Below are positions 9,614-19,993 of a DNA stretch of 40,589 nucleotides, in pieces; position 1 is the stretch's first letter; each line of letters starts with the position of its first letter. The position numbers and the translations under genes are program-made. Source of the stretch: Gracilibacillus boraciitolerans JCM 21714. GTDB taxonomy: Bacteria; Bacillota; Bacilli; Bacillales; Amphibacillaceae. The notes below the pieces were generated by a model. The model saw only the letters and a list, made by a program, of their open reading frames with translations. It was not told the DNA's origin and did not search any database. The DNA lies in NCBI RefSeq assembly GCF_000521485.1, contig NZ_BAVS01000030.1, positions 1 through 40,589 on the forward strand, given 5' to 3'.

Positions 9614-10936
9614 CTATTCGCCAATCAAATCCTTCACTTCATTTTCTATTTCATCGAATACTTCTGCTGGCGTAACATCACCCGACCACACTGTATCTAA
9701 ATGCCTATGGATAATGGATTGCACCCCTCGAGTATGAATATTTCGATCTAAGAAATTTACATAGCTAGCTACTTCTGCATATTGGCTACGATAATCCATA
9801 CTTTGAAATTCATCTGATTCCACTACGGTATCCTTCGCTGGAATATGACCAGCTTGAGCCCACATAGCACCATTTTCCGCAACAAATTTCATAAATTCTG
9901 CAGAACCTTTTGTACTTCAGCATCCGCGTTATCATAGTAAGGCATAATCAAAGTATGAGAGCTTCCCCCATACACCTTTTTGTTCAAATATTCGTGGAAT
10001 TGGCATAGGTGTGAAATCTAATCCATCTGTTTTCTCCCAAATACCAGTAGCCCAAACTCCGGTTGTAATAGTAGCTGCATTCCCTGATTGAAATTCTGAA
10101 TAAAAATCCTCTATATTTAAAGGAATAATTTCCTCTTCATGATAGAGACTTTGTACAAATTCAGCTGCTTGAATAGCCTTTTCAGTATCCAAATCATAAG
10201 ATGGATTCTCTAAATTATCCTCTGTAGTAATACCTCTTCCTCCAAGCTGACTATACAGTCCCCCCCACCAAAACCAGTAAGGATCATTTCCAGAATTTGA
10301 AAAGGCGAATGGCATGTTCCCCCCCTCTGGTAAGTTCTCTTTTAACGTATGAAAAAATTCGAGATATCCTTCCATAGAATTCTCCATTTTGATAGTTCCA
10401 TCATCATTAAGCAAACCAGCATTTCCAACTAATTCATTATTGATATACATGATCTGAGCATGTGTATCAATCGGAACTGCATAGTGTTGATCATCAAAAA
10501 TAGTTGCTTCTAATATATTAGAATTAAACTCATCCCATGCAATACCTACCTCAGATGCAATATCGCCTAGATCAACTGCTAAGCCTTGATTAACTAATTC
10601 TGGTAAAATATAATCATGAGATATTGCTACATCCGGTCCTTGACCTGCACCAATACTAGTAAGTAATTTCGTATAATATTCCGAGTGTTCTTGCATAATA
10701 TTATTTACAAAAAATTCCGATTGATCTTCATTGAACTTATCAACCATATTTTGCATATACTCAGCATCTCCACCACTAAACAAGTTCCACATTACAATTT
10801 CTGTAGCCCCCCCCTTAGGAACTTCAACATCTGATCCCTCTTCAGATTCTGAATCTGAATTTTCAGAATTAGAACATGCTGTTACAAATAAGAATATTCC
10901 TCCAAATGCCAACAGTGTTAAAATCCATCTTTTCAC
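9614..10936 (-). pseudogene. extracellular sugar-binding lipoprotein of ABC transporter (family 1), two frameshifts
   Basis: About 440 residues. A lipoprotein signal MKRWILTLLAFGGIFLFVTAC with lipobox Cys21, an acidic linker, then the periplasmic-binding fold (EIVMWNLFSGG, GPDVAISHDYILPELV, VPIDTHAQIMYINNELV). The frame breaks twice near the 3' end: a five-C tract around 9964-9968 where four would read GVWGSSHTLIMPYY, and a missing G near 9914 where EVQKGSAEFMKFVAEN is expected. The shifts cancel. Extra Gly residues come from tracts at 10260-10266, 10319-10325 and 10807-10814. First gene of the sugar operon. Confidence 0.87.
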
Positions 10937-11002
10937 TAGTAATCCCTCCTTTAATTAATACAAATAATCAGGATAATAACTGTTTATCTGTAATTTATTA
11001 TA

Positions 11003-11016
11003 TGTATGCGCTTTCG
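11003..11016. promoter_or_regulatory. candidate cre (CcpA) site upstream of the sugar operon
   Basis: TGTATGCGCTTTCG (minus strand CGAAAGCGCATACA) matches the cre consensus TGWAANCGNTNWCA with two mismatches and lies about 70 bases before the binding-protein start, next to a TATAAT-like sequence. Catabolite repression of a sugar operon is expected, but this is a weak motif. Confidence 0.4.
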
Positions 11017-11103
11017 CTTTATGCTTGTCACTTAGTTTTTATAATTTATATTTGAATACATTTCTTTTGTAATTAATTGTCGTGTTAATTTTTAAAGTTT
11101 TTA

Positions 11104-11135
11104 AAAAAAGACTTCACCATTTAATGGCGAAAATC
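11104..11135 (-). terminator. rho-independent terminator of the ArsR-type regulator
   Basis: On the minus strand TTCGCCATT..AATGGTGAAG is followed by TCTTTTTTT, about 30 bases after the stop codon at 11162. Confidence 0.65.
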
Positions 11136-11161
11136 CTTATCAAAATAATCGATCTCATACT

Positions 11162-12088
11162 TTAATAAAATTCAAGCTCTAACTTAATATCCTGAGAATA
11201 ATCTCCAAAATGTTTACCTAAAATATTCATTCCACCTTTGTGATTAGCGTCATCTTTGATCCCAATACGAAATGATACATATTCCTTTTCAAGTAAATTT
11301 AAATCATCAATCGTTACACTTGAAAGATAAAATTCATCAATCATAGTTTTTTCGTTTGTAACTTTCCAAGTCTTAAGTGTTCCATATTGCGTGCTCGTGG
11401 TTTCAGCCCAATATTTAGGGTTTAGTTTACCAGGACGATCTCCAAAATCCCCCCCAGGACTAGTCCAAGTACCGACATCGACACCATTGATCCAAACTGT
11501 AATGTCAGAAGGCCAATTATGATCATGATTAGGAGCCTCAGAGCAAATTTCTAATGAGAATTGAATATTGCTTATTTTTGCCTCGTTTTTAATGATAATT
11601 GGAAACTTATACTCCAAAAACCCTTTCCGTGTCCAAATAAGCTGAGCTGTACTCCGAGCTGGACTATAAAAATGAGCAGGTTCATCTTCAGGTACAATTA
11701 ATTGTTGTTGATCGGCCATTCCACATGTTGGGGCAACTTCAAAATCAGTATACTGCCCAATGGGCATTTCAATTTTATAACTCTCTTTATCATGTTTAAT
11801 CTTTATAACTTCATTAAGTTTGATATGAATATCATCAAAATTTCTAGTACATACTTTCATCGCACCTCTGCTAGCAGGACGCAATTCAGTATGAATGAGA
11901 TTAGCTTCTTCTAAAACTTTAACATGAGATGCAGCTGTAGAAACGGGAAGACATAGTTTTTCAGAAAGCTGATGAATATTAAGATTATCTTTGTTTAAAA
12001 GAGCAATAATTTTTAATCGGTCTTGTGAAGACAACGCATGAGTAACTTTCCTTAATTTTTTTGGATGGTTTAGTGATAGTTCTAACAA
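11162..12088 (-). CDS. ArsR-type HTH regulator with C-terminal ligand-sensing domain
   Basis: Winged-helix DNA-binding domain in the first 90 residues (LRKVTHALSSQDRLKIIALLN, LPVSTAASHVKVLEEANLI). The remaining 210 residues form a beta-rich module (WINGVDVGTWTSP..DFGDRPGKLNP) found in a Bacillales/Paenibacillus regulator subfamily that neighbours sugar operons. The likely start is TTG at 12088, preceded by AGGAGG; the ATG at 12109 lies upstream of that ribosome site. A C7 tract at 11449-11455 gives SPGGDFGDR where SPGDFGDR is expected. It probably controls the downstream sugar operon on the same strand. Confidence 0.83.
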   Translation of the reverse strand: MLELSLNHPKKLRKVTHALSSQDRLKIIALLNKDNLNIHQLSEKLCLPVSTAASHVKVLEEANLIHTELRPASRGAMKVCTRNFDDIHIKLNEVIKIKHDKESYKIEMPIGQYTDFEVAPTCGMADQQQLIVPEDEPAHFYSPARSTAQLIWTRKGFLEYKFPIIIKNEAKISNIQFSLEICSEAPNHDHNWPSDITVWINGVDVGTWTSPGGDFGDRPGKLNPKYWAETTSTQYGTLKTWKVTNEKTMIDEFYLSSVTIDDLNLLEKEYVSFRIGIKDDANHKGGMNILGKHFGDYSQDIKLELEFY

Positions 12089-12225
12089 TGAACTTCCTCC
12101 TAGTTTCATAGTTATTTAATAAAGTTAATAATTATATTTTATGTATTCATCTATATATATTATTAATATATAGTTGTTTTATACAATATATTTGTATTAT
12201 TTTAAGCACTGAAGAGTAATCTTTT

Positions 12226-13564
12226 GAGACCGTCAAGAATTATGTGTAAATAAGTAAATCCTTTTCTTGTATGTATGTTCATTAAGCCTGTTTGAACATC
12301 TCAGCCAGCTCTGCACGCGCTTGATCGAATCCGATATGGCATCGGGTGGAGAAGTTCTGGTTATAGATTTCGAACTGGGAAACCAGGAAGCGATCCAAGG
12401 AATCTTCGTTTGGAAATTGCTCCTTACGCTTGCTGTATTTCTTCACTTTCTTGTTGAACGACTCGATGAGATTCGTTGAATAGATGCTTCGCCAAATGGA
12501 TTTTGGGAAGTCGTAGAAGGTAAAGATATAGGGATTTGCTTCCAATGATTTCGTCACTTTGGGATAGGCAGTTTTCCACTTGTCGACAAAGGCTTTCAAC
12601 GCTTTTTCACCCAGTTCCCGGTTTTCTGCCCGGTAGACCGATTTGAAATCATCGAGAATCTCCTTGCGATCGGTGACGCGAACTTTGTGGCGGATACCAC
12701 GCGACAGGTGGACGCAGCACGCCTGATATTTCGCATCGGGAAAGACCGCAAAGATGCGATCAGTGATGCCTTTCAAGCCGTCGGAGATAAACAGCAGCAC
12801 CTCTTCGACACCACGCTCTTTCAAGTCCAATAGGACTTCTTCCCAAACGAATGCGGATTCCGTAGGTGCCACTGTATAGGCCAACACTTCTTTCGAACCG
12901 TCCTCTCGGATGCCAATAGTAATATAGACGGCTTCCTTAGAGACCGTGTCGCGCTTGAGGGAAATGTAAGTTGCATCCAGATAGACACAAGCGTAGCGCT
13001 GATCTAACGGACGAGATTTAAACGCTTCAACCTGTTCGCTCATGACTTTCGTCATATTGGAAATGGTTTGCGGCGTGTAGTGATGGCCGTACATTTTCTC
13101 GATCAGATCCGAAATCTCGGACATCGTGACGCCTTTCTGGAACATGTGAATAACGAAGGCTTCTAGCGTATCGTTTGAGCGCTTGTACGGAGCGACCGTC
13201 TGTTGGTTGAATTCGCCATTCCGGTCCCGTGGCATCGAAAGTTCTAAATCGCCATACTCCGTATGAAGAGTACGCGTGTAAGCACCGTTGCGGGAGTTAC
13301 CCGAGTTGAAGCCGATGCGATCGTATTTTTCGTAATCCAGGAAAGCTGTCAGTTCGGTTTGGAGGAGCGTATTGACCGCTGTCTCCAGATGTTTACGGAA
13401 CTTCGGAGATGTCTTCTTTTTTTACTAGAGCTTGCATAATATCTGTTGTAAACTGAGTCATAGGGAAGGCCTCTTTTCTGTGAATTGGTTGTGGTGACTT
13501 AATTCTACAAGAAAAGGTTTTCCTTTTTCTATTTATTCATTTACACAAGATATTTTACGCTCTC
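12226..13564 (-). mobile_element. IS256-family element with intact ends and 8-bp target duplication
   Basis: Left end GAGACCGTCAAG..TGTGTAAAT and right end (minus strand) GAGAGCGTAAAA..TGTGTAAAT are imperfect inverted repeats of about 33 bases. They are flanked by the same octamer AATCTTTT at 12218-12225 and 13565-13572, so insertion was simple and fairly recent. Confidence 0.9.
12282..13461 (-). pseudogene. IS256-family transposase, N-terminal frameshift
   Basis: A mutator-type DDE transposase of about 392 residues. Visible are the catalytic Asp in CVYLDATYISLKRD, ISDGLKGI with the second Asp, CCVHLSRGIRHKV and the Glu helix STNLIESFNKKVKKYSKRKEQFPNE. The start ATG at 13461 opens MTQFTTDIMQALVKK. 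An indel near 13398 breaks the frame before FRKHLETAVNTLLQ, and the second frame then runs uninterrupted to 12282. GC content is visibly higher than in neighbouring genes, consistent with transfer. Confidence 0.9.
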
Positions 13565-13622
13565 AATCTTTTTCTAACACTGTTAATTTATATGACTAAA
13601 TAAATATGTTTATTTTTACTCT

Positions 13623-14082
13623 TGTAATGTGATTATTGCGGATGAATTGAGCCACTTATGCGGAGTTTTGAGCCAGTTAATGCGGAAAAATGAGCCACAT
13701 TCTGCGGAATGGAGAGCCAGCACTATAAATAGAATAACCTCTTGTATAATTAAATGGCATGCAAACAAGCATGACACTATTATACAGGAGTTTTTTTTAT
13801 GGTTAATTGTCGTAAGATTTTCGAGCTGTATTTTGATGGGGGGGTCAGTCAAAGAACCATCAGTTCTAGCACTGGTCACTCCAGGAATACAGTTTCTGAG
13901 GTCATTAAACGCGCCAAGAAACTTGGTTTAGAAAGTTTGAGCGACACCATGATCAATTCATGGCTATTGGCATTTCTCTTCCCGGAGAAACAGGCTATTG
14001 AGAAAGGTTACTTACCAGTTGATTGGGAAAAGGTGCATAAGGAACTGCAAAAGAAAAATGTTACGTTGGCCTTATTGCATCA
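13623..14082 (+). mobile_element. IS21-family left-end fragment
   Basis: It starts TGTAATGTGATTATTGCGGA and carries four TGCGGA..GAGCCA motifs at 13637, 13659, 13681 and 13703, an exact 22-base spacing typical of the multiple transposase-binding sites at IS21 ends. The istA reading frame follows and stops abruptly where the IS3 element begins. No istB or right end is present. Confidence 0.8.
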
Positions 14083-14098
14083 CCCCCCCCTGTGTTAG
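13799..14098 (+). pseudogene. istA: IS21 transposase IstA, N-terminal fragment
   Basis: Begins after CAGGAG with an HTH (FDG.VSQRTISSSTGHSRNTVSEVIKRAKKLG), then LFPEKQAIEKGYLPVDWEKVHKELQKKNVTLALLHH, which is IstA up to about residue 95. The catalytic core is missing. The last codons are derived from a C8 tract (14083-14090) and the adjoining IS3 end. G7 at 13838-13844 adds one Gly. Confidence 0.85.
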
Positions 14099-15693
14099 CA
14101 TGGTTGTCATAAGGTTCCATAGATCGTATAGTGAGTGTAAGAAGAAATGGAAAGGAAACTTACTATGACTAAATATAGCAAAACATTTAAACAATCGATC
14201 ATTACGAGAATGATGCCTCCGCATAGTGAATTGGTTAGCACTATCGCAAGGGAAACGGGTCTCTCCGAAGGAACGTTATATAATTGGAAAAAGAAAGCAA
14301 AGGCAAATGGCATTCCCTTACCTAGTGGAGAGCAGGATTCAGAACGTTGGAGCACTCAGGATAAGTTTTCTGTCGTAATGGAGACCTTTCCTTTGAGTGA
14401 AATTGAACTAGCTGACTATTGCCGTAAGAAAGGGCTTTATGTCGAGCAGGTAGAAGCTTGGCGTGATGCCTGTATGCAAGCGAATGGTGGCATCGCACAA
14501 CAAGCAAGTGCCTTTCAAAAAAGTGTACGTGAAAAAGATCGTGAACTCAAAAAACTGAACCAAGAGCTTCGCAGAAAGGAAGCAGCGCTTGCAGAAACAG
14601 CAGCCTTACTTGTTTTAAGAAAAAAAGCCAACGCGATCTGGGGGGGACAACGAGGACGAATGATCAGTGCCTCCGATCGCGGTCAAGCAATAGAGCTGAT
14701 TAAAGAAGCTGTTACGAATGGTGCGCGAGAAGAAAAGGCATGTGAGGAGCTGGGTATCAGCAGACTTACAATACAACGTTGGAGAAGCAATCGAACACCT
14801 GCAGATGATCAACGTCCCCCCCATGCGGAGCGTCCTACGCCTAAAAACAAGCTGAGTGAAGAAGAAAGAGAAACCATTGTGCAAACGGTCAATCAACCAG
14901 CCTACAAAAAAGTTTACCGCCTAGTCAAATCGTGCCGAGACTTGCGGATGAAGGCGTTTATTTAGCATCTGAATCGACCGTATATCGTGTGCTGAAAGAG
15001 AACGATATGCAGCATCACCGTGGAAGAAGTAAGAAGCCGAATGTGTAGCCTATATCAACGCATCGTGCAACCGGTCCAACCAATTGTGGATGTGGGATAT
15101 TACCTGGCTACCTGGATCAGCAAAAGGAATATACTTTTACCTATATCTTATCCTAGATTTATATAACAGAAAGATCATCGCGCATCTTCAGCCGCTCGTG
15201 CTGCACTCCGATAATGGCAGTCCGATGAAAGGCGCATCGATATTAGAAACGCTGTACCAGCTAGGGATCACTCCATATAGAAGCAGACCTAGAGTGAGTA
15301 ATGATAATCCCTATGCAGAATCGATTTTTCGAACATGTAAATATCGCCCAGACTACCCAGCAAAAGGGTTCTCCGAACTGACAGAGGCAAGAGAATGGGT
15401 ATTGGCATTTGTGCATTGGTACAACAAGGATCACCGACACAGTGGCTAATTTCCTAACGCCGAACCAAAGGATGATGGATCCGCAAGCGAGATCCTCGCG
15501 CACAGGAAGCGCGTATACGAACAAGCAAAAGCACGGCATCCAGAAAGATGGTCAAGGGAAACAAGGGATTGGACTCTTGAAGAGGAAGTTTGGCTTAATC
15601 CAGAACGATCAGAAAAGAAATCCGAGGAGAATAAAAAAACTTCTTAACGCTATACAAAATTGGGATTAAAAATGACAACTAACTTGTCAAACA
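14091..15693 (+). mobile_element. degenerate IS3-family element
   Basis: Left end TGTGTTAGCATGGTTGTCAT and right end (minus strand) TGTTTGACAAGTTAGTTGTCAT form an imperfect inverted repeat around the transposase region. Boundaries are approximate and no target duplication was found. It abuts the IS21 fragment on the left and the stop codon of an immunity gene on the right. Confidence 0.65.
14165..15647 (+). pseudogene. IS3-family transposase, multiply disrupted
   Basis: The OrfA part has an HTH (SELVSTIARETGLSEGTLYNWKKKAKANG), a coiled coil and the TAALLVLRKKANAIWG junction. The OrfB part has DRGQAIELIKEA, LADEGVYLASESTVYRVL, MWDITWLPG (catalytic Asp), VLHSDNGSPMKG (second Asp) and NPYAESIFRTCKYRP (Glu). 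Breaks include a T gain near 14911, a base loss near 15077, an internal deletion of about 35 codons after DLYNRKIIA, and a shift near 15450. G7 at 14640-14646 alters the acidic WGD region and C7 at 14816-14822 adds a Pro. Non-functional. Confidence 0.85.
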
Positions 15694-15696
15694 CCG

Positions 15697-16133
15697 TCAG
15701 TTAGTAACTCCAAGTAATATTTTATCATTTTCTTCTATCTTTCTTAAAAATTCTTCAAGAGAAGTCGCAATTTGAATATCATAATAGTAAACTGCACTTC
15801 TATTATTTTCATTCAATTCTATTGACATTAAAGCTGATTCACTGCCTTCAAAAAATATTAGTTTGTTATTCTCAAATTCATCATAGATTTCTATGTCGGG
15901 ATAAAACTCAAAATCATTAACTCTTAATCGAAAATCCCTTACTGAATATGGTCCATAATACGATTAATATTAAACTCTGAACCTTTAATAAATCCGTAGC
16001 CCACCTCTATATAAAAATTAACTAACTCCTTAGGAAATTTTAAATCGAGTTCCTTCTCAACCTCTTTTATTTCGTTTTCAGTCACTGGATAAAAACTATT
16101 TTCTTGGTTTGTCTTAATAAATTCATTGCTCAT
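15697..16133 (-). pseudogene. SMI1/KNR4 (SUKH) immunity protein, one frameshift
   Basis: About 145 residues. The N-terminus FYPVTENEIKEVEKELDLKFPKEL is the SUKH signature. The frame breaks near 15953, where one C is missing in ATGGACCATATT; the paralogue at 20990 reads ATGGATCCCTAT. The rest then reads to LLGVTN and stop 15697. It shares one base with the stop of the nuclease toxin upstream, the normal toxin-immunity arrangement, so it is the cognate antidote candidate. It ends only four bases from the IS3 boundary. Confidence 0.75.
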
Positions 16134-17475
16134 TATTTTTTATCTCCTTTAAATAGTGTATTTGCTGGTGAACCTGCTCCATGAATACCAGCTTGATGCT
16201 CATTTGGGAATTTTGCAGGGTGCATATTCCACCATTCATATTCTCCGCCAAAAGTATTTTCAATTATATGATGAGCATCATACTTATCTCCTTGTTTCCT
16301 AATTATTTTACCTGTTTTTTCTGAAATAACATTTTCATTATACGCAGGCCACTTTTGCCCAGTATTTTCTTCCCACTCTTTAATTACTTTATTTTTCACT
16401 TTATCAAATTCTGCCCTATGCTTAGCTGTTTCTATTAGTGACATTTTTTTATATTCTTTATTTCTTAAGGCTTCCTTCAACTTCTCTATTTGGTTTATAG
16501 GTAACTCTCTGCCAGTTCGCCCTTCTATTTCTCTAATATATTTTTTTATTGTATCAGAATCTATCTTGTAACCCGTACCCTTAGTATTTCCCCCCTTTTC
16601 CACCACTACCACGCCACGAAAACACATAATGATTACCACCAAGCGAATCATGCACAACATAGACCTTGGGAATGAAATCATTCAACCAATTTAGCGCAGC
16701 ATTAACTGTCCATGGCTTCTGCACTTTCGGGATGATGGCAGGCGGTTTCGGACTGGAAAGAGTAGATTTCTTTACCAGGTGGCTTGAGGTTGAACCTAAT
16801 CCCCCAGTAGCTAGGACACTTGCTGATCCTAGACTATTCAGCCAATGCTCTGGTGACCAAGCTTCCTCAGGAGCAACCGCATTGACAACCATTTCACTTG
16901 GACCCATCGTAGCATAATTCAAGAAACTAGCGGTAGTAGTATCATGCTTGAATGTTTGGTAACGTTGATCAAAGCTTTCCCCCCCTATACCAACCACTCC
17001 ATCTGGTAAACCAAGGGTTAGATAATTTACAAAGTCATAGCCTGAGTCGAACTTCTTATCATTTCTGTCTTGAGAGGAATCGACAACAGAATCTACTGCA
17101 GACTCACCGATTACCTTGAAACTATCCCATGACTTTGTGGCAGGCTGTATGATCGCTCCATCTAAAAACTCGCTACCAGTCGTTTTTACATTGGCAATAT
17201 GGTCTTGATAGGAGAGACCAGCCTTAATAGATAACATTTGGTTACGTCTACCTGATGGGTGTATGTCTGTTGCCATCATCGGTTAGCTTGAAAAAATTTA
17301 TTTATAGCCTGACTACTATCATCTAGATCATTAGTAAATTCTTGAAGATGCCTAGCTATGTTAGTATCTAATTGTTCATATACAACTGTAAATGCTTGAA
17401 GCAATATCTGGTGTAATTCTTGAAAATACATTTTTGCCACATCTGCAGCTTCTACTTGAAATAGTTACATATGTA
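16133..17475 (-). pseudogene. T7SS-type polymorphic toxin 1 (HNH/EndoVII-type tip), truncated and frameshifted
   Basis: The middle region (AGLSYQDHIANVKTTGSEFLDGA, PEHWLNSLGSASVLATGGLG, VYVVHDSLGGNHYVFS) matches the complete toxin at 21742-23264. The C-terminal tip differs and carries YDAHHIIENTFGGEYEWWNMHPAKFP and EHQAGIHGAGSPANTLF, the pattern of an HNH/EndoVII nuclease. The N-terminal helical domain survives only as fragments up to about 17475, with a stop after FFQANR and a one-base loss near 17243. The C6 tract at 16590-16595 is one base too long and shifts the tip out of frame. C7 at 16979-16985 adds a Gly. Secretion by an ESX-type system is inferred. Confidence 0.75.
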
Positions 17476-17570
17476 TTATCTGCTCCACGTCATGAATTTC
17501 TCATAAAAAAAGCACCTATTGCCTATTCTATTAGACAATCAAGTGCTTATAGTTAACATAGTATTTAACA

Positions 17571-18060
17571 TTACTGAACTGATACCATAAATTCAGTAAT
17601 AATAAGAATATGTTCCTTCAATTTTACTTTCTTTAGATTCTCAACTTTTTCTGCGCCACCTAAACCTAATAGAGGGGGTGTATCCAAAACACTCCTCATA
17701 GTTAGGGGGCACTGTATTTTTTAATCGCGTCAGAATAAGGCTGCCACATTAATTCATCGTTCATAAAATCATTATCTTTTAAGTCATCAAAAAAGAATTC
17801 AAATCCGGATGAAACAACATTAACATATCTTTTCCTAAAGTTTAATAAATTTACATACTTATCTTTTTCCCATACTATAATATCACCCATTGCGGTTGTA
17901 AAAATAGGAATGGCCTGCTCATACCTTAGATAACTTCTCTCTAAAATATCTAAATAATCGTCTGGATTAATAACTTTTAAAAAGTCATTTACGAAAGTAC
18001 CAAAACCATATTTTTTCCATGTTTCTATTAATTCTTCAGGAAGTTTATCCTTAGATGGTA
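17571..18060 (-). pseudogene. GAD-like/DUF1851-type immunity gene, two frameshifts
   Basis: Reassembled it reads LPSKDKLPEELIETWKKYGF, NPDDYLDILERSYLRY, TTAMGDIIVWEKDKY and a C-terminal CFGYTPLLGLGGAEKVENL followed by KVKLKEHILIITEF, the typical pattern of DUF1851 immunity proteins. Two tracts that should have four G/C have five (17703-17707 and near 17676), each shifting the frame. The N-terminus is cut at about 18060, where toxin-derived DNA begins. Probably an orphan antidote. Confidence 0.65.
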
Positions 18061-18160
18061 GATTTCGTTACCAGGTGATTTGAGGTTGTACTTAATCTCT
18101 AGTAAACAGAACACTTACTGTTCCACGGCTATTCAGTCAATGATATGGTAAAAAGGCTAA
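18050..18160 (-). pseudogene. short toxin-middle remnant
   Basis: The sequence from TAGATTTCGTTACCAGG to GGCTATTCAGTCAATG is a diverged copy of the SLG..ASVLFTGG..SSHMVTKST segment seen at 16750-16840, 19650-19740 and 22290-22370. It is about 100 bases long with several changes and no open frame. It marks a recombination joint between a toxin and an unrelated immunity gene. Confidence 0.55.
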
Positions 18161-18471
18161 GGGATAGGATAAACTTAATAAGTAAAAAACCTTTAAAGCT
18201 TAGACACGCCACGAGTTTTGTCATTCTTGTTAATTTATAAGCTATTCCATGTCATAACTACCACTGCCATGCAAAATGTCATCTCGCCTAATTAACGTAT
18301 TATTTTTACAAAACAAGTATTAAAACATAATACCTTGATGGTACAACTATCATGAATTATAAATTTCATACAGTCTTTTTTATCTTCTTTCATCTATTAA
18401 TTATGAGAAATAACCTTGAATGAACTTATATCCATTCAATGTCAATTTTAACATTAATAATATTTTGTAAG
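18161..18471. other. intergenic, AT-rich
   Basis: No open frame, repeat or promoter that I can support; scattered A/T-rich sequence between a toxin remnant and the next immunity gene. Confidence 0.4.
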
Positions 18472-18957
18472 TTATAATACAATATCTTGATAACCTACTT
18501 CTTCTACCATTTCATCTTCAATTTTTATTCCCAATCCATTATCAATATCCCAGGAGACATCACAAAGTAAACCTAATCTTCTTTTCCCATTCTTTCTTAC
18601 TCTTCTTACAATTAATTCAACCGGTTTCACTATTCTCTTTAAATCTGAAATAGAATCAATCTTTGGTGCAAACTTATCTGCTTCTGATTCATTACCTAAC
18701 ATCTCTCTATACTCTTCATAGTTCTCATTATAGTAATCGTAAACTTGCTTTTCAGCCTCATTTATTATGTTTTTCATATCTTGTATAAAGTTAATAAATG
18801 CTTCTCTCTGCACATTTGAAAAATCAGCTTTTTCATGTGCATCTACACTTAAAAGTATTTCTTCATCCAAATCAAACATCCTTATAGTTGTTTTTCCTCT
18901 CCAAAAATTGTTTTTATATTCAAGCTTTCCAAATAAATCATCATTAATCATTGCCAT
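18472..18957 (-). CDS. immunity protein, DUF6985-like
   Basis: 161 residues with no signal peptide or membrane span. It begins INDDLFGKLEYKNNFWRGKTTIRMFD, continues with an acidic helical middle (FSNVQREAFINFIQDMKNIINEAEKQVYDYY) and ends DIDNGLGIKIEDEMVEEVGYQD. This pattern resembles DUF6985-type proteins encoded beside polymorphic toxins. It follows toxin 2 by five bases on the same strand, so it is its likely cognate inhibitor. Family assignment is from memory of the pattern. Confidence 0.6.
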   Translation of the reverse strand: MAMINDDLFGKLEYKNNFWRGKTTIRMFDLDEEILLSVDAHEKADFSNVQREAFINFIQDMKNIINEAEKQVYDYYNENYEEYREMLGNESEADKFAPKIDSISDLKRIVKPVELIVRRVRKNGKRRLGLLCDVSWDIDNGLGIKIEDEMVEEVGYQDIVL

Positions 18958-18962
18958 CCTAA

Positions 18963-19812
18963 TTACTCTCCTAACTTAACCTTTATATTATATTCCCCCC
19001 CAACTCCACCCATATGTCTAAAAACACTATTGATTTTACTTGGCACCAATTGTATCGTTTCCAAGTCGTTAAGTTCATGCCAAGTATATTTATTATCTTC
19101 TCGCCAATCAGCTATATCTTCTGCTGTCCATTTTTGTTCTGGTGTACTCCACTTTTTAGCCATTTCTTCATCAGCAGTTGAAAAGTTTAATTTTCTATCA
19201 TTAGTCATATTTTCTAATTTAATTTCATCTTTGGAAAATGGAGAAAAGTCTGGCATTCCGTTTTTATACTCAACTCCATCAACCCCCCCTGCTTCATCAA
19301 GATATTTTTTTGTTTCACCGGTCTTATCTGAGATAAATAACGATTCTGCTCGATCGTTCTTCCATTCACCTTTATTAACAGGTGTAGTTTTTACTCTTTG
19401 TTCATAAGAGCTATATTTAGGCTCTACGTCAAATCCTCTTGTAAAGTCTATCTGCCTATTATTACCCGTACCCTTAGTACTTCTCCCTTCTCCACCACCA
19501 CGCTTCGAAAACACATAATGACTACCACCAAGGGAATCATTTACAACGTAGACGTTTGGAAGGGGATCCTTCAACCAATCTAACGCAGCATTAGCTGTCC
19601 ATGGATCTTGCACTTTCGGGACAGTGACAGACGGTTTCGGACTGGATATGGTAGATTTCGTTACCATATGGCTTGAGGTTGCACTTACTCCTCTGGTAAA
19701 AAGGACACTTGCTATCCCCCCCAGGCTATTCAGCCAATGTTCTGGTGAATAGGCTTCCACCGAGTTTACCGCATTTACGCCATTTCACTTGTTCCCATCG
19801 TAGCATAGTTCT
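18963..19812 (-). pseudogene. polymorphic toxin 2, C-terminal part with WHH-like nuclease tip
   Basis: The open frame from 19760 covers EAYSPEHWLNSLG, SSHMVTKSTISSPKPSV, DPLPNVYVVNDSLGGSHYVFSKRGGGEG and then a tip: GVEYKNGMPDFSPFS, YTWHELNDLETIQLVPSKIN, FRHMGG. This is the WHH nuclease layout, but the motif reads WHE and the usual I-H before the last segment reads I-N. Upstream, MGTSEMA is still recognisable to about 19812 with bases missing, then homology ends; the secretion domain is gone. Extra Gly from tracts at 18995-19001, 19283-19289 and 19716-19722. Confidence 0.72.
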
Positions 19813-19993
19813 AGTACCATTACCTATACCCTATGTTGTAATCTTAAAAGCTCTAAATAAAAAACAACTAATACCACTTACAAAGAATATCTATTTTCTA
19901 TTAATAACTAGCGGTTCATTCGGCACTAAGTAGCCCCCTCAAAAAATAAACCTTGAAAGGCAATTTACCAATCAAGGTTTCAAATACAACACA

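Noticed and set aside
13637-13725. Iteron-type origin (four motifs at 22-base period)
   Set aside because: The motifs lie immediately before istA, and such terminal multiple repeats are normal for IS21 ends.
16666-16917. 83-codon plus-strand frame opposite toxin 1
   Set aside because: Lies wholly opposite the toxin-middle coding region, which is shared with two paralogues in the sense frame.
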